Shown one piece after another: positions 26,279 to 36,552 of a stretch of DNA of 64,000 nucleotides; the stretch's first letter is position 1; every line of letters begins with the position of its first letter. The DNA is from Oculatella sp. LEGE 06141. GTDB taxonomy: Bacteria > Cyanobacteriota > Cyanobacteriia > Elainellales > Elainellaceae. The stretch spans positions 1-64,000 of the forward strand of contig NZ_JADEWO010000012.1 in assembly GCF_015207605.1 (NCBI RefSeq), given 5' to 3'. The position numbers were made by a program, and so were the translations under genes. Below the pieces are notes generated by a model. That model did no database searches, had not been told where the DNA came from, and saw nothing but the letters and a program-made list of their open reading frames with translations.

Positions 26279-26540
26279 GGATCTTTACTCTTATAGCAGG
26301 TCTCAATCGAGTCAGCCACAGTCTCGCCAGGATGGGTGTGGGGTGTAGAGTTTGGTGTGTGGTGAATATGAAAATGGCTGTAAGTACTGAGCTGAGGGTT
26401 TAATGTTGGGAGCGAAGGGAATCGCTGTAGGCTACTGCAAACAATTCCTAAGAATTTACGGTCAGCTTGTTGACAAAGACTTGCATCAACCATAATCTGA
26501 TGGCTGTACCGTTTGCCTTTCATGGTGGGTCTCGACTGCA

Positions 26541-27383
26541 ATGGTGAAGCGATTAAAGCCTGTTGAACTGTTTTTAACCCTTGGACTAGCCGCAACGGTG
26601 GGTGCCTGTGGTAGTCCATCTGCTGATACAAGTGGAGGTGAGGCGACACACGACGGGGGACATGCGTCTGTGGAAGCCACTGCACAGGGTGGAGAAGGCG
26701 GAGAAGGCGGAGAAGGCGGAGAAGGTGGAGAAGGCGGAGAGTCGGCTTCCACGGGGAATGCTGATGTGGACTATATGACTACTCTGGGGTTGATGAAAGG
26801 GCATTTGATGGTTGCCAAGGAACTGATTGATCAGGGCAACTATGCTGAAGCCGAACCCCATATTGGGCATCCCGTGGAAGAGCTGTATGGTGGTATTGAA
26901 GGTGAACTCTCGGCTCGAAATGTGCCGGAGTTTAAATCGACCCTGAATGAACTGCACGATTTGTCAAAGTCTGCTCCCGATAAGCCAGAGACGACAACCG
27001 CATTTGATGCATCTATGCAGTCGATTGATGAGGCGATCGCCGCTATCCCCGACGCTGAACGGCAATCCCCCGACTTTGTGCTGGATGTGATCAATGGAAT
27101 GCTGAGAACGGCGGCTGAGGAGTATGAAGCCGCGATCGCAGATAATAAATTTGTAGAGCTTGTAGAGTATCAGGATTCAAGAGGGTTTGTCCTCTACAGT
27201 GAAGAACTCTACCAAACCATTGCCGACCAGATGAGCCAGGAGCGCCCCGACGACCATCAGGCGATCGTCACCAGTTTAGACGAACTGAAAGCGGCATGGC
27301 CGGCTGTGGAACCGCCTGCTGCTCCTGTTAAGTCGCCGTCGGAAGTGTCTAGCCTGGTGTCACAAATAGAATTAAGCAGCTAG
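26541..27383 (+). CDS. lipoprotein with GGE repeats, probable metal-related periplasmic protein
   Basis: A 280-residue lipoprotein: signal peptide with lipobox TVGAC (Cys23), a His/Glu-rich linker containing a run of six Gly-Gly-Glu triplets (about residues 50-68), then an alpha-helical domain beginning VDYMTTLGLMKGHLMVAKELIDQGNYAEAEPHIGHPVEELY (about 76-116). The MKGHL...HIGHPVEE pattern of spaced His and Glu is suited to metal binding. I recall similar uncharacterised cyanobacterial proteins next to copper oxidases. It follows the oxidase by 262 bp on the same strand; that spacer holds no gene. Confidence 0.75.
   Translation: MVKRLKPVELFLTLGLAATVGACGSPSADTSGGEATHDGGHASVEATAQGGEGGEGGEGGEGGEGGESASTGNADVDYMTTLGLMKGHLMVAKELIDQGNYAEAEPHIGHPVEELYGGIEGELSARNVPEFKSTLNELHDLSKSAPDKPETTTAFDASMQSIDEAIAAIPDAERQSPDFVLDVINGMLRTAAEEYEAAIADNKFVELVEYQDSRGFVLYSEELYQTIADQMSQERPDDHQAIVTSLDELKAAWPAVEPPAAPVKSPSEVSSLVSQIELSS
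26691..26740 (+). repeat. in-frame 9-bp minisatellite encoding Gly-Gly-Glu
   Basis: Five copies of ggagaaggc (one with a final t) plus a partial sixth lie in perfect register inside the lipoprotein gene. Each adds Gly-Glu-Gly. The repeat is prone to slippage, so copy number may vary between strains. Confidence 0.92.
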
Positions 27384-27584
27384 TACGCTGAGGCAGGAGT
27401 GAGCATACTATTCCTGTGTCACTGGTTATGTGCCATTGGTCACTCGTTCTTGGATTAGATTGACCAATGGTATCTGGATTGTTTGCCGGAGCCTGCCAGG
27501 GTTTTCTGTTCTGGGTTGGGATGGCAGACTATCAGTAATCCCTCGCGATTTTGATTGATGGCGAGGGATCAAGTGTTTTATTGA

Positions 27585-28262
27585 ATGTCGGTAATGATCC
27601 TTAAAATTCCTAACGTTCTCACGTCAGACGAACTGGAGTATGTGACTTCCAGGTTGGCTCAGGCGGAATTTGTGGACGGTAAGTTGACCGCAGGCTGGCA
27701 CGCCAAGCTGGTGAAAAACAACCAGCAGCTAAAACATGGAACGCCTGAGGTTCAAACCCTGAGGGAGTTTGTTGAAAAAGCAATTCGCCGGAATCCGCTG
27801 TTTCAAGCGGCTGTTCGGCCTAAGGTGCTGCACTCGCTGTTGTTCAGCCGCTACGACGTGGGTATGTCCTACGGTAGCCACACCGATAATGCGTTGATGG
27901 GTGATGCGGCATTTCTGCGATCGGACGTGTCGTTTACCTTATTTTTAACTGCGCCTTCCGCCTATGACGGAGGGGAACTGGTGCTTGAAGGAGCAGATGA
28001 TGAGAGAGCCTACAAGTTAGAGACGGGTGCCATGATTGTGTATCCTTCAACCACTCTTCATCGAGTTGATCCGGTAACAAAGGGAACCCGCCTGGTGGTG
28101 GTGGGCTGGGTGCAGAGTTTGGTGCGGGATGTAGGCGAGCGAGAAATTTTATTTGATCTGGATGTGGTTCGCCGCGCCATTTTTGCCAAGGAGGGGAAAA
28201 CCCCTGAGTTTGATTTGATCTCTAAAAGTGTGGCTAATCTGCTGCGGAGGTGGGTGGATTGA
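27585..28262 (+). CDS. Fe(II)/2-oxoglutarate PKHD-type hydroxylase (PiuC/YbiX-like)
   Basis: A 225-residue dioxygenase of the PKHD-type (PiuC/YbiX) family. Seen: the iron ligands His99 and Asp101 in YGSHTDNALMG, distal His159 in TLHRVDPV, and Arg169 for 2-oxoglutarate, plus the typical ending VVRRAIFAKEG. PiuC-like genes are often linked with iron or siderophore uptake; the iron neighbourhood here agrees. The start may be ATG 27585 or ATG 27594. It hydroxylates an unknown substrate in the cytoplasm. Confidence 0.9.
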   Translation: MSVMILKIPNVLTSDELEYVTSRLAQAEFVDGKLTAGWHAKLVKNNQQLKHGTPEVQTLREFVEKAIRRNPLFQAAVRPKVLHSLLFSRYDVGMSYGSHTDNALMGDAAFLRSDVSFTLFLTAPSAYDGGELVLEGADDERAYKLETGAMIVYPSTTLHRVDPVTKGTRLVVVGWVQSLVRDVGEREILFDLDVVRRAIFAKEGKTPEFDLISKSVANLLRRWVD

Positions 28263-28422
28263 CGCTCATCCAGCTTACGTTGGTCTGACGATGTCGTAGG
28301 GCTAGCGTTCAGTGGGAGACACTAAAGTAAACTGGTGCGGTTTGCGGTTGGGAAAGGGAGAGACGCGAGCAATCGCGTCTCTCCAGAGTCGGGGTGGGGT
28401 GTAAAGACGGTGGAAAACGAGA

Positions 28423-29082
28423 CTAAGCGCTGATTCGATCGTTGAGGAAGGTGAGTGTCCGCTCCCAGGCATCTTTGGCGGCTGTGGGGTTGTAGACCTC
28501 AGGGCGGGAGTCGTTGAAGAAAGCGTGATTGGCATTCGGATAGGTGTGGGTTTCGATCGCCCCTCCGGCATTCCGAATGTTGGTTTCTAGCGCTTGAACG
28601 ACATCGGGCGGTACAGAACTGTCTTTTTCGCCAAAGATACCGAGTACAGGAACCTTGAGCTTGTCAAAGTCGAGCGTGACGTTGGGATGAATGCCATAAA
28701 AATCGACGACAGCTCCGTAGCTTTGGCTAACGGTGGCTGCTAATAACGCCAACTGCCCACCCATACAGAAACCCACAATGCCAATGCGACCGCCGTTGAC
28801 CGCTTCATGGTTGAGTAAGAAATCAGCGGCCGCTTGCAGGTCGCGCGCCGTTTGCTCAATGTTGAGCGTCATCAACAACCGTTGCGCCTCATCTGGTGCG
28901 GTTGTTGTCGTTCCGTTATACAGATCGGGAGCGAGGGCAACATACCCTGCTTCTGCAAAGCGATCGGCTAATGATTCGATATGGGGCACCAAGCCCCACC
29001 ACTCTTGCAAAACGACTACGCCGGGGCCAGAGCCGCTGGATGGAATGGCTAGATAACCAATGTTTTCAACATGTGTGCCCAT
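28423..29082 (-). CDS. dienelactone hydrolase family protein
   Basis: A 219-residue alpha/beta hydrolase of the DLH type, with the cysteine nucleophile in GIVGFCMGG (Cys about residue 106), the acid in GIFGEKDSSVP (about 149-159) and the histidine in NANHAFFNDSRPEVY (about 182-196). The QEWWGL motif near residue 26 is also characteristic. Dienelactone hydrolases open lactones in aromatic degradation, but most genomic members have unknown substrates. Single gene, same direction as pepA. Confidence 0.9.
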   Translation of the reverse strand: MGTHVENIGYLAIPSSGSGPGVVVLQEWWGLVPHIESLADRFAEAGYVALAPDLYNGTTTTAPDEAQRLLMTLNIEQTARDLQAAADFLLNHEAVNGGRIGIVGFCMGGQLALLAATVSQSYGAVVDFYGIHPNVTLDFDKLKVPVLGIFGEKDSSVPPDVVQALETNIRNAGGAIETHTYPNANHAFFNDSRPEVYNPTAAKDAWERTLTFLNDRISA

Positions 29083-29234
29083 AGTTCTTGTCGCTGCTAA
29101 GGTCTAACCCGTTTATTGTGTCGCTTTCATTGACCGGGCACAAGTTAGGAAGATAACAGGAATCGATATGCGGGCGATCGCAGCTTCCTGACCCAGGGGT
29201 TTGAACCGTAGCAAATGGGGGGACATTCGCCGCC

Positions 29235-29260
29235 AAAGTCCCCCAAAACTGGGGGACTTT
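29235..29260. repeat. perfect palindrome between pepA and the DLH gene
   Basis: AAAGTCCCCC (29235-29244) and GGGGGACTTT (29251-29260) form a 10-bp stem with a 6-base loop, 25 bases after the pepA stop. No U-tract follows the stem on the minus strand, so terminator function is uncertain. The CCCCC/GGGGGACTTT blocks resemble the interior of the MITE at 12019-12202. Confidence 0.7.
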
Positions 29261-29285
29261 GTAACAGAACGGCTCTTGTTTAGCT

Positions 29286-30764
29286 TTAAGCGTCGCCTAA
29301 TACCCAGTTCACCAATGTACGAACTGGGAAGCCAGTAGCGCCGGGGTTGTTGTAGCCGCTTTCTTTGTCTGTCCAAACGGGGCCAGCGATGTCGAGGTGT
29401 GCCCACGGTGTTTCTTTAACAAACTGCTTTAGGAAAAGAGCGGCTGTAATGGAACCACCCGCACGGGGGCCAGTGTTTTTCATATCAGCTACAACGGACT
29501 TGAGACCGTCGAAGTATTTTTCTTCCATGGGCAACTGCCAAAACTTTTCACCAGCCGCTTCTGCGGCTTGCTGGAGCTGGGCGGCTATGGTGTCATCTGG
29601 CGTAAACAAGCCAGCCACATCGTCCCCCAGGGCAACGATGCAGGCACCCGTTAGCGTTGCCAGATCGACGATCGCGTCTACACCCAGTTTTTCGGTGAAC
29701 ACGAGCGCATCCGCCAGGGTGAGGCGACCTTCGGCATCGGTATTGTTGACCTCAATGGTTTTACCGTTAGAGGCCGTGAGAATGTCGCCAGGATGCATGG
29801 CTCGGCCACTAATCATGTTTTCGGTGACAGCACTGATGAAGTGAACTTCCACATCTGGCTTCAGTTGACCAATCACTTTTGCCGCACCCAGGGTAGCAGC
29901 GGCTCCACCCATGTCGGTCTTCATCATTTCAACACCGCTTCCTGCCGGTTTAATATTGAGGCCGCCACTATCAAAGGTGAGTCCTTTACCCACGATCGCC
30001 ACTTTGCGTCGGGGGGTGCCCTGCGGTCGGTAGGTGAGGTGGATGAACTTGGGCGGCAGGTCAGAGGCTTGCGCTACGCCAAGGAATGCACCCATGCCTA
30101 ACTTTTCGCAATCCTCTTTCTCCAGGATTTTGATGTCTAAGCCATACTCGTTGGCGATCGCTTCAGCGGTGTCTGCCAGCACCTGGGGCGTAACAACATT
30201 GGCGGGTGCGGCTACTAATTCCCTGGCCAGGGCAATGCCTGAAAATACCTGGCGGGCGCGAGTAACCGCATCGTCCTGACCACTAAACCCAAGCAAATCA
30301 ACCTGTTCTGGTTTGGCACCTTTGTCATCTGGCTCAGACTTGAAGCGGTTATCCTGATACAGGGCTAGCTCAATGCCTTCAACGATCGCCTGGACACTCC
30401 GGGCTGGTTCGCTGTTCCAGGTGGGTAGGCTAATTCCCAACGTTTTAATCTTCTCTTTTTTTCCCAAACGGGCGGCTGTTGCGGCGGCTCGACGGAGGCT
30501 ATCTAGCTTCAGCGTCTGTTCTTTGCCTAACCCCACAACCGCTACCTTGCGAATGGGACTATTTGCCCCTACCCGCGTCACGGCACTGCTGCCTTCTTTT
30601 CCTTTAAACTCTGTTTCAGCAATCAGTTCAGACAATGTGCCTGATAGCTGCTGATCTAAGTCGGCCAGATCGCCTGTTAATGTTACGCCATCTTCAAATA
30701 AACCGATGACTAAGCAATCGCCCGACCATTCTAGACGTGGCGTATCTATCCCTTGAAGATCCAT
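29286..30764 (-). CDS. pepA: leucyl aminopeptidase (M17 family)
   Basis: A 492-residue cytosolic two-metal aminopeptidase that removes N-terminal residues from peptides, including Cys-Gly from glutathione turnover. Seen: the catalytic-domain motifs [18 protein letters not shown] (about residues 250-267), [13 protein letters not shown], and the M17 signature [16 protein letters not shown] (about 340-355) containing metal ligands and the bicarbonate-site Arg. The N-terminal macro-like domain occupies about 1-160. Length is normal. It is divergent from the transglycosylase gene. Confidence 0.96.
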   Translation of the reverse strand: MDLQGIDTPRLEWSGDCLVIGLFEDGVTLTGDLADLDQQLSGTLSELIAETEFKGKEGSSAVTRVGANSPIRKVAVVGLGKEQTLKLDSLRRAAATAARLGKKEKIKTLGISLPTWNSEPARSVQAIVEGIELALYQDNRFKSEPDDKGAKPEQVDLLGFSGQDDAVTRARQVFSGIALARELVAAPANVVTPQVLADTAEAIANEYGLDIKILEKEDCEKLGMGAFLGVAQASDLPPKFIHLTYRPQGTPRRKVAIVGKGLTFDSGGLNIKPAGSGVEMMKTDMGGAAATLGAAKVIGQLKPDVEVHFISAVTENMISGRAMHPGDILTASNGKTIEVNNTDAEGRLTLADALVFTEKLGVDAIVDLATLTGACIVALGDDVAGLFTPDDTIAAQLQQAAEAAGEKFWQLPMEEKYFDGLKSVVADMKNTGPRAGGSITAALFLKQFVKETPWAHLDIAGPVWTDKESGYNNPGATGFPVRTLVNWVLGDA

Positions 30765-31188
30765 TGCTGACGCTACCTGAACATATGTTTACTACTGTCC
30801 CCAGTATTGCTCAAATCATTCTGACCTTGTTTCGATCGCAGCAATTGTTTCAATCGAAGTTATTAAAAAATATGGTGCAGAGTGAGGGGTACAGAATAAT
30901 GATTTGCAACATTGCACAAGACAGGATTCATGCATAAGACAGCATTCATGCACAAGATGGAGAGATGTTAAAGTTGCAGGGGTTTAAAGTTGTAGCGGTC
31001 AACAGACTTTCACGGGTGAGAGTTTGGGGTAAATGCAGACCGTTTGGTACGGTTTAGGCAACCTTTTAGCGCCATTGCGTGAGACACCTATTACACTGGT
31101 CAGAAGTGAATGCTGCTGCCCCATCTTCTCTCCATTCGTTACGCTTTTGTTCTCGTTTCGTTACTGCTAAATACGTCATAAACGCTCG
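30765..31188. other. 424-bp divergent spacer with an 18-bp tandem duplication
   Basis: aagacaggattcatgcat (30918-30935) is followed directly by aagacagcattcatgcac (30936-30953) and a partial third copy. A second near-duplication, taaagttgcagggg / taaagttgtagcgg, lies 20-50 bases further. No gene was found. Confidence 0.75.
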
Positions 31189-33423
31189 ATGCTGAAGCAA
31201 CGTAAAAAGAAGCAACGCAGAAATCAAATCATGCTAGCGGCAGGTGCTGGGATCGCTGCCCTTGCGTTGGGTGCCACCGTATCCACCCTGGGACTATTAG
31301 ACCCGATCGCCCGCCTGCCGTGGATTGGGCAGTGGATGGCATCTGATCCGTCCTCTGATGTTTCCGAAAGCGACGACCAGCAAACCTCTGCCGTGTTGCC
31401 ATTGGTGACGCTGTCGCCGGGCGATCGCGCCTCGCGCCTTGCGGAACTAGCTGCTGGCTCAACCTCGCGCGACCAGATCCGCGCCCGCTACCTGCTAGCG
31501 GCTGATCTGATTCAGCAAGGGCGAGGAGGAACGGCTCTCCCCTTACTCGATGGCTTGGAGCAAGACTATCCGCTGTTAACTCCCATGATTTTGGTGAAGC
31601 GAGCGCAGGCTTATACCGCCAGTGGTCAATCGACTGAAGCCACCGCCACCTGGAACGAGTTGCTGGCAAATTTTCCGGATGATCCCGTTGCGGCAGAGGC
31701 ACTGTATGCCCTAGGACAAGCCGATCCGCAGTATTTGGCACAGGCAATTCGGCAATTTCCGGCCCATCCTCGCACGATCGACATTGTCCAAAAGCAATTA
31801 AGCCAGAATCCCAATCAGCTACCGCTATTGCTGGTGTTGGCGCGGCATGGGCATTACCTGAAAGATATTCCTGCTGTACTCAATCGCCTTACCACTCAGT
31901 ATGCCAGTCAACTTCAGCCCGATGACTGGGAAGCGATCGCCTTTGCCTACTGGGAAAACCAATATTACGGCAGTGCTGGAGCCGCTTACGAAAAGGCATC
32001 TAACACGCCGTTGAACATGTATCGTGCTGGACGCGGAGCGCAATTGGGCGAGCGTCGCCAGGATGCGATCGCCGCTTATCAGCAGGTGGCGCAAGCCTTT
32101 CCAGACAGCGAGGAAGCGGCGATGGCTCTGATCAAGCTGGCCGAGATGAGCGGGTCGCAAACGGCGATTGCCTATCTCGATCGCGTTCCTGACCAATTTC
32201 CTGAAAAAGTAGCCGAAGCGTTGCTAGCGAAGGCTAATGCCATGGAGCAGCTATCCAGCCCCCAGTCGGCAACAGTGGTGCGGCAGTCGGTACTAAACGA
32301 ATACAGCTCTGCCGAAGCCACTGCCCAATATCGCTGGAGACAGGCCGAACGGCATTTCCAGGCGGGAAATTTAGAAACGGCGTGGCAGTGGGCACAGCAA
32401 GTGGTCAACGAAAATCCAGAAAGTGAATATGCGCCGGAGGCAGGCTTTTGGGTTGGCAAATGGGCAACTCAACTGGGTCGTGAGCAAGAGGCTCGAAAGG
32501 CTTATGAATACGTACTGACCCACTATCCCGAGTCCTACTATGCATGGCGATCGGCCACACTGCTGGGATGGGACGTGGGCGACTTTACCACCGTTCGGCA
32601 GCAACTTCCCGATGTGGTCAAACCGACCCTTAGACCCATACCGCCAGCGGGTTCAGCTCTACTACAGGAACTCTATCAACTGGGGCAAGATCGGGATGCC
32701 TGGTCGCTGTGGCAGGTTGAATTTACGAATGTGATGCAGCCCACCGTTGCTGAGCAGTTTACCGATGGCTTGATGCGGCTTGGGGTTGGCAACCATTTGG
32801 ACGGCATTTTTATGGTGTCCAGCCTCACCAATCGTGAAAAACCAGACGACAAAACCGAGTATCGATCGCTGAAGCAGAAACCATCCTATTGGCAGGCGCT
32901 GTATCCGTTCCCGTTTATGGATACGATCGAAACCTGGTCGCAGCAACGGCAGCTTAATCCTATGTTGGTGACGGCTCTGATTCGGCAAGAATCGCGATTT
33001 GAACCTGCGATCGAATCGGTAGCGGGGGCAACCGGGCTAATGCAGGTTATGCCGGGAACCGCCGAATGGGTCGCCCAGCAAATTGGGATGCCAAGCTATA
33101 GCGTGACCGACCCCAACGACAACATCGCCCTGGGAACGTGGTACCTCAAATACACCCACCAGGAGTATTCTGACAATTCCTTATTTGCGGTTGCCAGCTA
33201 CAACGCTGGTCCCGGTAACGTGGCCGATTGGATTACCCGCTTTGGCTTCACCGATCCCGATCTATTTGTGGAACAAATTCCTTTCCCCGAAACCAAAGGA
33301 TACGTAGAGTTAGTGTTTGAGAACTACTGGAACTACCTGCGGCTCTACAACCCAGACGTTTCGCAGAAGCTAGCAGACTACTCAGATGCCCATTCCGCCG
33401 TTGTACGCGCCTCACTGCCATAG
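31189..33423 (+). CDS. Slt-type lytic transglycosylase with TPR-like helical domain
   Basis: A 744-residue murein transglycosylase that cleaves peptidoglycan between MurNAc and GlcNAc, forming 1,6-anhydro ends. Seen: a basic N-terminus with a membrane anchor/signal (residues 15-35), a long TPR-like alpha-superhelix (about 80-560; for example AGRGAQLGERRQDAIAAYQQV), and the C-terminal SLT domain (about 590-720) with catalytic Glu in LIRQESRF, GLMQVMPGTAEWVA, NIALGTWYL and FAVASYNAGPGNV. This is the Slt70-type layout, typical for cyanobacteria. Confidence 0.94.
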   Translation: MLKQRKKKQRRNQIMLAAGAGIAALALGATVSTLGLLDPIARLPWIGQWMASDPSSDVSESDDQQTSAVLPLVTLSPGDRASRLAELAAGSTSRDQIRARYLLAADLIQQGRGGTALPLLDGLEQDYPLLTPMILVKRAQAYTASGQSTEATATWNELLANFPDDPVAAEALYALGQADPQYLAQAIRQFPAHPRTIDIVQKQLSQNPNQLPLLLVLARHGHYLKDIPAVLNRLTTQYASQLQPDDWEAIAFAYWENQYYGSAGAAYEKASNTPLNMYRAGRGAQLGERRQDAIAAYQQVAQAFPDSEEAAMALIKLAEMSGSQTAIAYLDRVPDQFPEKVAEALLAKANAMEQLSSPQSATVVRQSVLNEYSSAEATAQYRWRQAERHFQAGNLETAWQWAQQVVNENPESEYAPEAGFWVGKWATQLGREQEARKAYEYVLTHYPESYYAWRSATLLGWDVGDFTTVRQQLPDVVKPTLRPIPPAGSALLQELYQLGQDRDAWSLWQVEFTNVMQPTVAEQFTDGLMRLGVGNHLDGIFMVSSLTNREKPDDKTEYRSLKQKPSYWQALYPFPFMDTIETWSQQRQLNPMLVTALIRQESRFEPAIESVAGATGLMQVMPGTAEWVAQQIGMPSYSVTDPNDNIALGTWYLKYTHQEYSDNSLFAVASYNAGPGNVADWITRFGFTDPDLFVEQIPFPETKGYVELVFENYWNYLRLYNPDVSQKLADYSDAHSAVVRASLP

Positions 33424-33749
33424 AGCTTACGAACAGGGAGCCTATGGAAATAGAGAGAATGTCCTCTCTATAAACACCTAACGCCTCTGCAATGCGAAGC
33501 GATCGCTCCGTCTTCACCAGCAACGCCTTGCGGAGGGGGTTGGGGGACGCGCTTCGTGCCTCAGTGGGGGGCTGGGGGCTAGCCCCCAGATCTTTCCCGG
33601 GTTAGCCAGTACGTTGAAACCACCACTCCATTCCATTCAACCCTCAGCCGCGCCAAATACAACAATTTGTATCCCATCCTAACGATGCATCTAAACCGGA
33701 TATGCTGTTAGGATCATCTGCATCTCACCCTAAATAAGCTTGTAACCAG
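33424..33749. other. 326-bp spacer with an 18-bp palindrome
   Basis: CTGGGGGCTAGCCCCCAG (33572-33589) is a perfect palindrome in a GC-rich stretch, followed by ATCTTT. It may be a repeat or a weak terminator for the transglycosylase gene, whose stop is 150 bases away. No gene found. Confidence 0.6.
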
Positions 33750-34196
33750 ATGGATACTTTAGTTCCCCTGGTCAACTCGTTGGCATTGGCCATCCTCCTG
33801 CTTGGCGTGATTGTTGGGCTTTTTCTGGCTCCCTGGCAAATCTTGCTGCTACTGCTGCTGTTGGGGCTATTGCTAGCCAGGCGGCTCATGCCGTCAAGTT
33901 CTGCGCTGGTTGAAAACGCCGCCCCAGACGGCTCAAGCCGCAGCGAACCGATCGCCCAATCGCCCCAGCCGTCTGCTTCCCCGCAGGTATCGGTCGAGCG
34001 ACCGCCAGCACCATCACAACCCACCTCATCGGTGAGCATGATGGTGTATCGGGGCGCTCGCTATCGGTTGCCCCAAAAATCCGAGGCGATCGTTGAGGCA
34101 CCTACAGTAGAAAGAACCGGAAAATACCGGGGTAGCGTTTGTAAGATTGCCAGCCGTCAACCGCACCCTTCGGCTGAACCGCATGAGCTAAACTAG
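33750..34196 (+). CDS. DUF4278-like membrane protein
   Basis: A 148-residue protein: one or two N-terminal membrane helices (LVNSLALAILLLGVIVGLFLAPWQILLLLLLLGLLLARRL, residues 7-46), a Ser/Pro-rich linker (about 47-95) and a C-terminal MMVYRGARYRLPQ ... GKYRGSVCKI, which looks like the YRG-containing DUF4278 motif of cyanobacteria. Function unknown. It converges on the S-formylglutathione hydrolase gene, with 5 bases between the stops. Confidence 0.75.
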   Translation: MDTLVPLVNSLALAILLLGVIVGLFLAPWQILLLLLLLGLLLARRLMPSSSALVENAAPDGSSRSEPIAQSPQPSASPQVSVERPPAPSQPTSSVSMMVYRGARYRLPQKSEAIVEAPTVERTGKYRGSVCKIASRQPHPSAEPHELN

Positions 34197-34201
34197 CCCC
34201 C

Positions 34202-35062
34202 TTACACAAGCAGACTGGCATGATGGCGAATGTGGTCTTCCACAAACGTTGAGATGAAGTAGTAGCTATGGTCGTACCCTTGCTGCATTCGCAACGTGAG
34301 CAATTGACCTGTTTGTTCACAGGCTTGCTTAAACACCCCCGGTAACAGTTGCTTTTCCAAAAACGAATCGGCTGTTCCCTGATCAATCAAGATGGGATGG
34401 GGAAGCTTTCGCAGCTTAACCAGTTCACTGGCATCATAATTGCGCCACTGCTGGATATCGTTGCCTAAATAGTTGGTAAATGCTTTCTGTCCCCACGGAC
34501 ATTGCATTGGTGCCGCGATTGGCGAAAAAGCAGATACACTGCGGTAGCGATCGGGATTTCGCAACGCACACACCAACGCACCGTGCCCTCCCATGGAATG
34601 CCCAAAAATGCCCTGGCGATCGCCCCTGATGCGAAAATTTCCGGCAATGAGTGCAGGCAGTTCCTCAACGACATAGCTATACATGCGGTAGTGCGATCGC
34701 CACGGTTCGGTGGTGGCATCTACATAAAATCCGGCTCCGGTACCAAAATCCCAATCGTCATCTTCACCCGGAATCCCGATATTGCGCGGGCTGGTATCTG
34801 GCACAACGAGCATTAGCCCGTATTTAGCCGCAAACTGTTGCGCTCCAGCCTTGACCATAAAATTTTCTTCCGAACAGGTTAAGCCGGAGAGAAAATACAG
34901 TACGGGGACTGGTTCAAACTTCGCTTGCGGCGGTTGATACACCGCAAACTTCATCTCGCTGTTGCAGACCACAGATGGATGACGATAGAAACCAACCATG
35001 CCACCAAAGCACATGTAACGACTAACAAGCGTTGGAGATTCAGTCATAAGGTGAATTGGCAC
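34202..35062 (-). CDS. fghA: S-formylglutathione hydrolase
   Basis: A 286-residue esterase-D-type hydrolase that converts S-formylglutathione to formate and glutathione, the second step of glutathione-dependent formaldehyde removal. Seen: YFLSGLTCSEENFMVKAGAQQFAA (about residues 58-81), the nucleophile elbow GIFGHSMGGHGAL (Ser about 155), the acid in LIDQGTADSFL, and the late His in QQGYDHSYYFI. It follows adhC on the same strand by 61 bases; the pair forms a functional operon. Confidence 0.95.
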   Translation of the reverse strand: MPIHLMTESPTLVSRYMCFGGMVGFYRHPSVVCNSEMKFAVYQPPQAKFEPVPVLYFLSGLTCSEENFMVKAGAQQFAAKYGLMLVVPDTSPRNIGIPGEDDDWDFGTGAGFYVDATTEPWRSHYRMYSYVVEELPALIAGNFRIRGDRQGIFGHSMGGHGALVCALRNPDRYRSVSAFSPIAAPMQCPWGQKAFTNYLGNDIQQWRNYDASELVKLRKLPHPILIDQGTADSFLEKQLLPGVFKQACEQTGQLLTLRMQQGYDHSYYFISTFVEDHIRHHASLLV

Positions 35063-35123
35063 ACAGCATTGGCATTCTACCCTGTTGCCGAGCCACAGTC
35101 ATGGCACATTTACTACAACATAG

Positions 35124-36233
35124 TTAGAAGGTAAGGACAGTACGAATTGCTTCACCGTTGTGCATCAAATCAAACGCTTCATTGATCTGCTCAATGGGCA
35201 TGACATTGGTAATAAGATCGTCAATGTTAATTTTGCCGTCCATATACCAGTCCACAATTTGAGGAACATCGGTGCGCCCCCTGGCTCCACCAAAGGCTGT
35301 GCCTTTCCAGACCCGTCCGGTCACAAGCTGAAAGGGACGGGTGCTAATTTCCTGACCCGCCCCTGCCACGCCAATGATGATGCTTTCACCCCAACCCTTA
35401 TGGCAGCACTCCAGGGCTTGCCGCATTACATTGACATTACCAATGCATTCAAAGCTATAGTCTGCACCCCCATTGGTGAGTTCCACCAGGTGAGCCACCA
35501 GGTCGCCCTCGACTTCCTTTGGGTTGACGAAATGGGTCATACCGAGCTTTTCCGCCAGCGATCGCTTCGCCGGGTTCAAATCTACGCCCACAATCATATT
35601 GGCTCCCACCATCCGCGCCCCTTGAATCACATTCAAGCCAATGCCGCCCAACCCAAACACCACCACATTGGCTCCTGGCTCTACTTTGGCGGTGTTTACC
35701 ACCGCACCCACGCCTGTAGTCACACCGCAGCCGATATAGCAGACCTTATCAAAGGGCGCATCTTCACGAATTTTGGCCAGGGCAATTTCAGGCAACACCG
35801 TGTAGTTAGCAAAGGTTGAGGTGCCCATGTAATGATGAACCATTCTGCCATTGACCGAGAACCGACTGGTGCCATCGGGCATGAGTCCTCGTCCCTGAGT
35901 GGAGCGAATCGCCTGACACAAATTGGTTTTACGGCTGAGGCAATAGTCGCAGTTGCGGCATTCTGGCGTGTAGAGCGGGATAACATGATCGCCCGGTTTC
36001 AACGAGTTAACGTTAGCTCCAACTTCGACAACAACACCTGCCCCCTCATGTCCCAAAATGGTGGGAAACAGCCCTTCTGGGTCGGAACCCGACAGCGTAA
36101 ACGCATCGGTATGACAAACGCCCGTTGCTTTGATTTCAACTAAGACCTCACCCTCTTTAGGCCCTTCAAGCTGCACCGTTTCGATACTCAACGGTTTGCC
36201 CGCTTCAAAGGCAACTGCGGCTTTGACATCCAT
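35124..36233 (-). CDS. frmA: S-(hydroxymethyl)glutathione dehydrogenase (class III alcohol dehydrogenase)
   Basis: A 369-residue zinc-dependent dehydrogenase that oxidises S-hydroxymethylglutathione (formaldehyde plus glutathione) to S-formylglutathione with NAD+; the family also reduces S-nitrosoglutathione. Seen: [12 protein letters not shown] with the catalytic-zinc Cys, [13 protein letters not shown], the structural zinc cysteines [17 protein letters not shown] (about residues 90-106), and the nucleotide loop [15 protein letters not shown] (about 190-204). The downstream fghA completes the pathway. Confidence 0.96.
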   Translation of the reverse strand: MDVKAAVAFEAGKPLSIETVQLEGPKEGEVLVEIKATGVCHTDAFTLSGSDPEGLFPTILGHEGAGVVVEVGANVNSLKPGDHVIPLYTPECRNCDYCLSRKTNLCQAIRSTQGRGLMPDGTSRFSVNGRMVHHYMGTSTFANYTVLPEIALAKIREDAPFDKVCYIGCGVTTGVGAVVNTAKVEPGANVVVFGLGGIGLNVIQGARMVGANMIVGVDLNPAKRSLAEKLGMTHFVNPKEVEGDLVAHLVELTNGGADYSFECIGNVNVMRQALECCHKGWGESIIIGVAGAGQEISTRPFQLVTGRVWKGTAFGGARGRTDVPQIVDWYMDGKINIDDLITNVMPIEQINEAFDLMHNGEAIRTVLTF

Positions 36234-36552
36234 AACCTGTCTCCTATGATCAGTCGTTCAGCAATCGGCCAAGACACTGACTATCCCATATTTTTAAGGG
36301 ATCTCGCTTAGTTTTAACGTTGGCTTTAGGCGAGAATCGCCTCATTATGGTTGGGCTGTGTGCCTGAACCGTGCAGCGATGCGGCTATTTATGAGCTGAG
36401 CAGGAAAGCCGAGGAGGAGTAGCGCTTTATGACCATTTGCAGCAGTTGGAACTGTCCTCTGCAAAAAGGTGGTTTTCTCCACTGTAAAAATGTGGTTTTA
36501 GTAATAAAGATTGACATTTTGAAATGCTATTTAAACCTTCTATCAGACCAGT
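36234..36552. other. 319-bp divergent spacer
   Basis: This lies between adhC (minus) and the symporter (plus). No gene or clear operator was found. Confidence 0.5.

Noticed and set aside
26275-26685. A 136-codon minus-strand frame between the oxidase and the lipoprotein
   Set aside because: It runs antisense into the lipoprotein coding sequence and is rich in His, Pro and Arg with no family resemblance.
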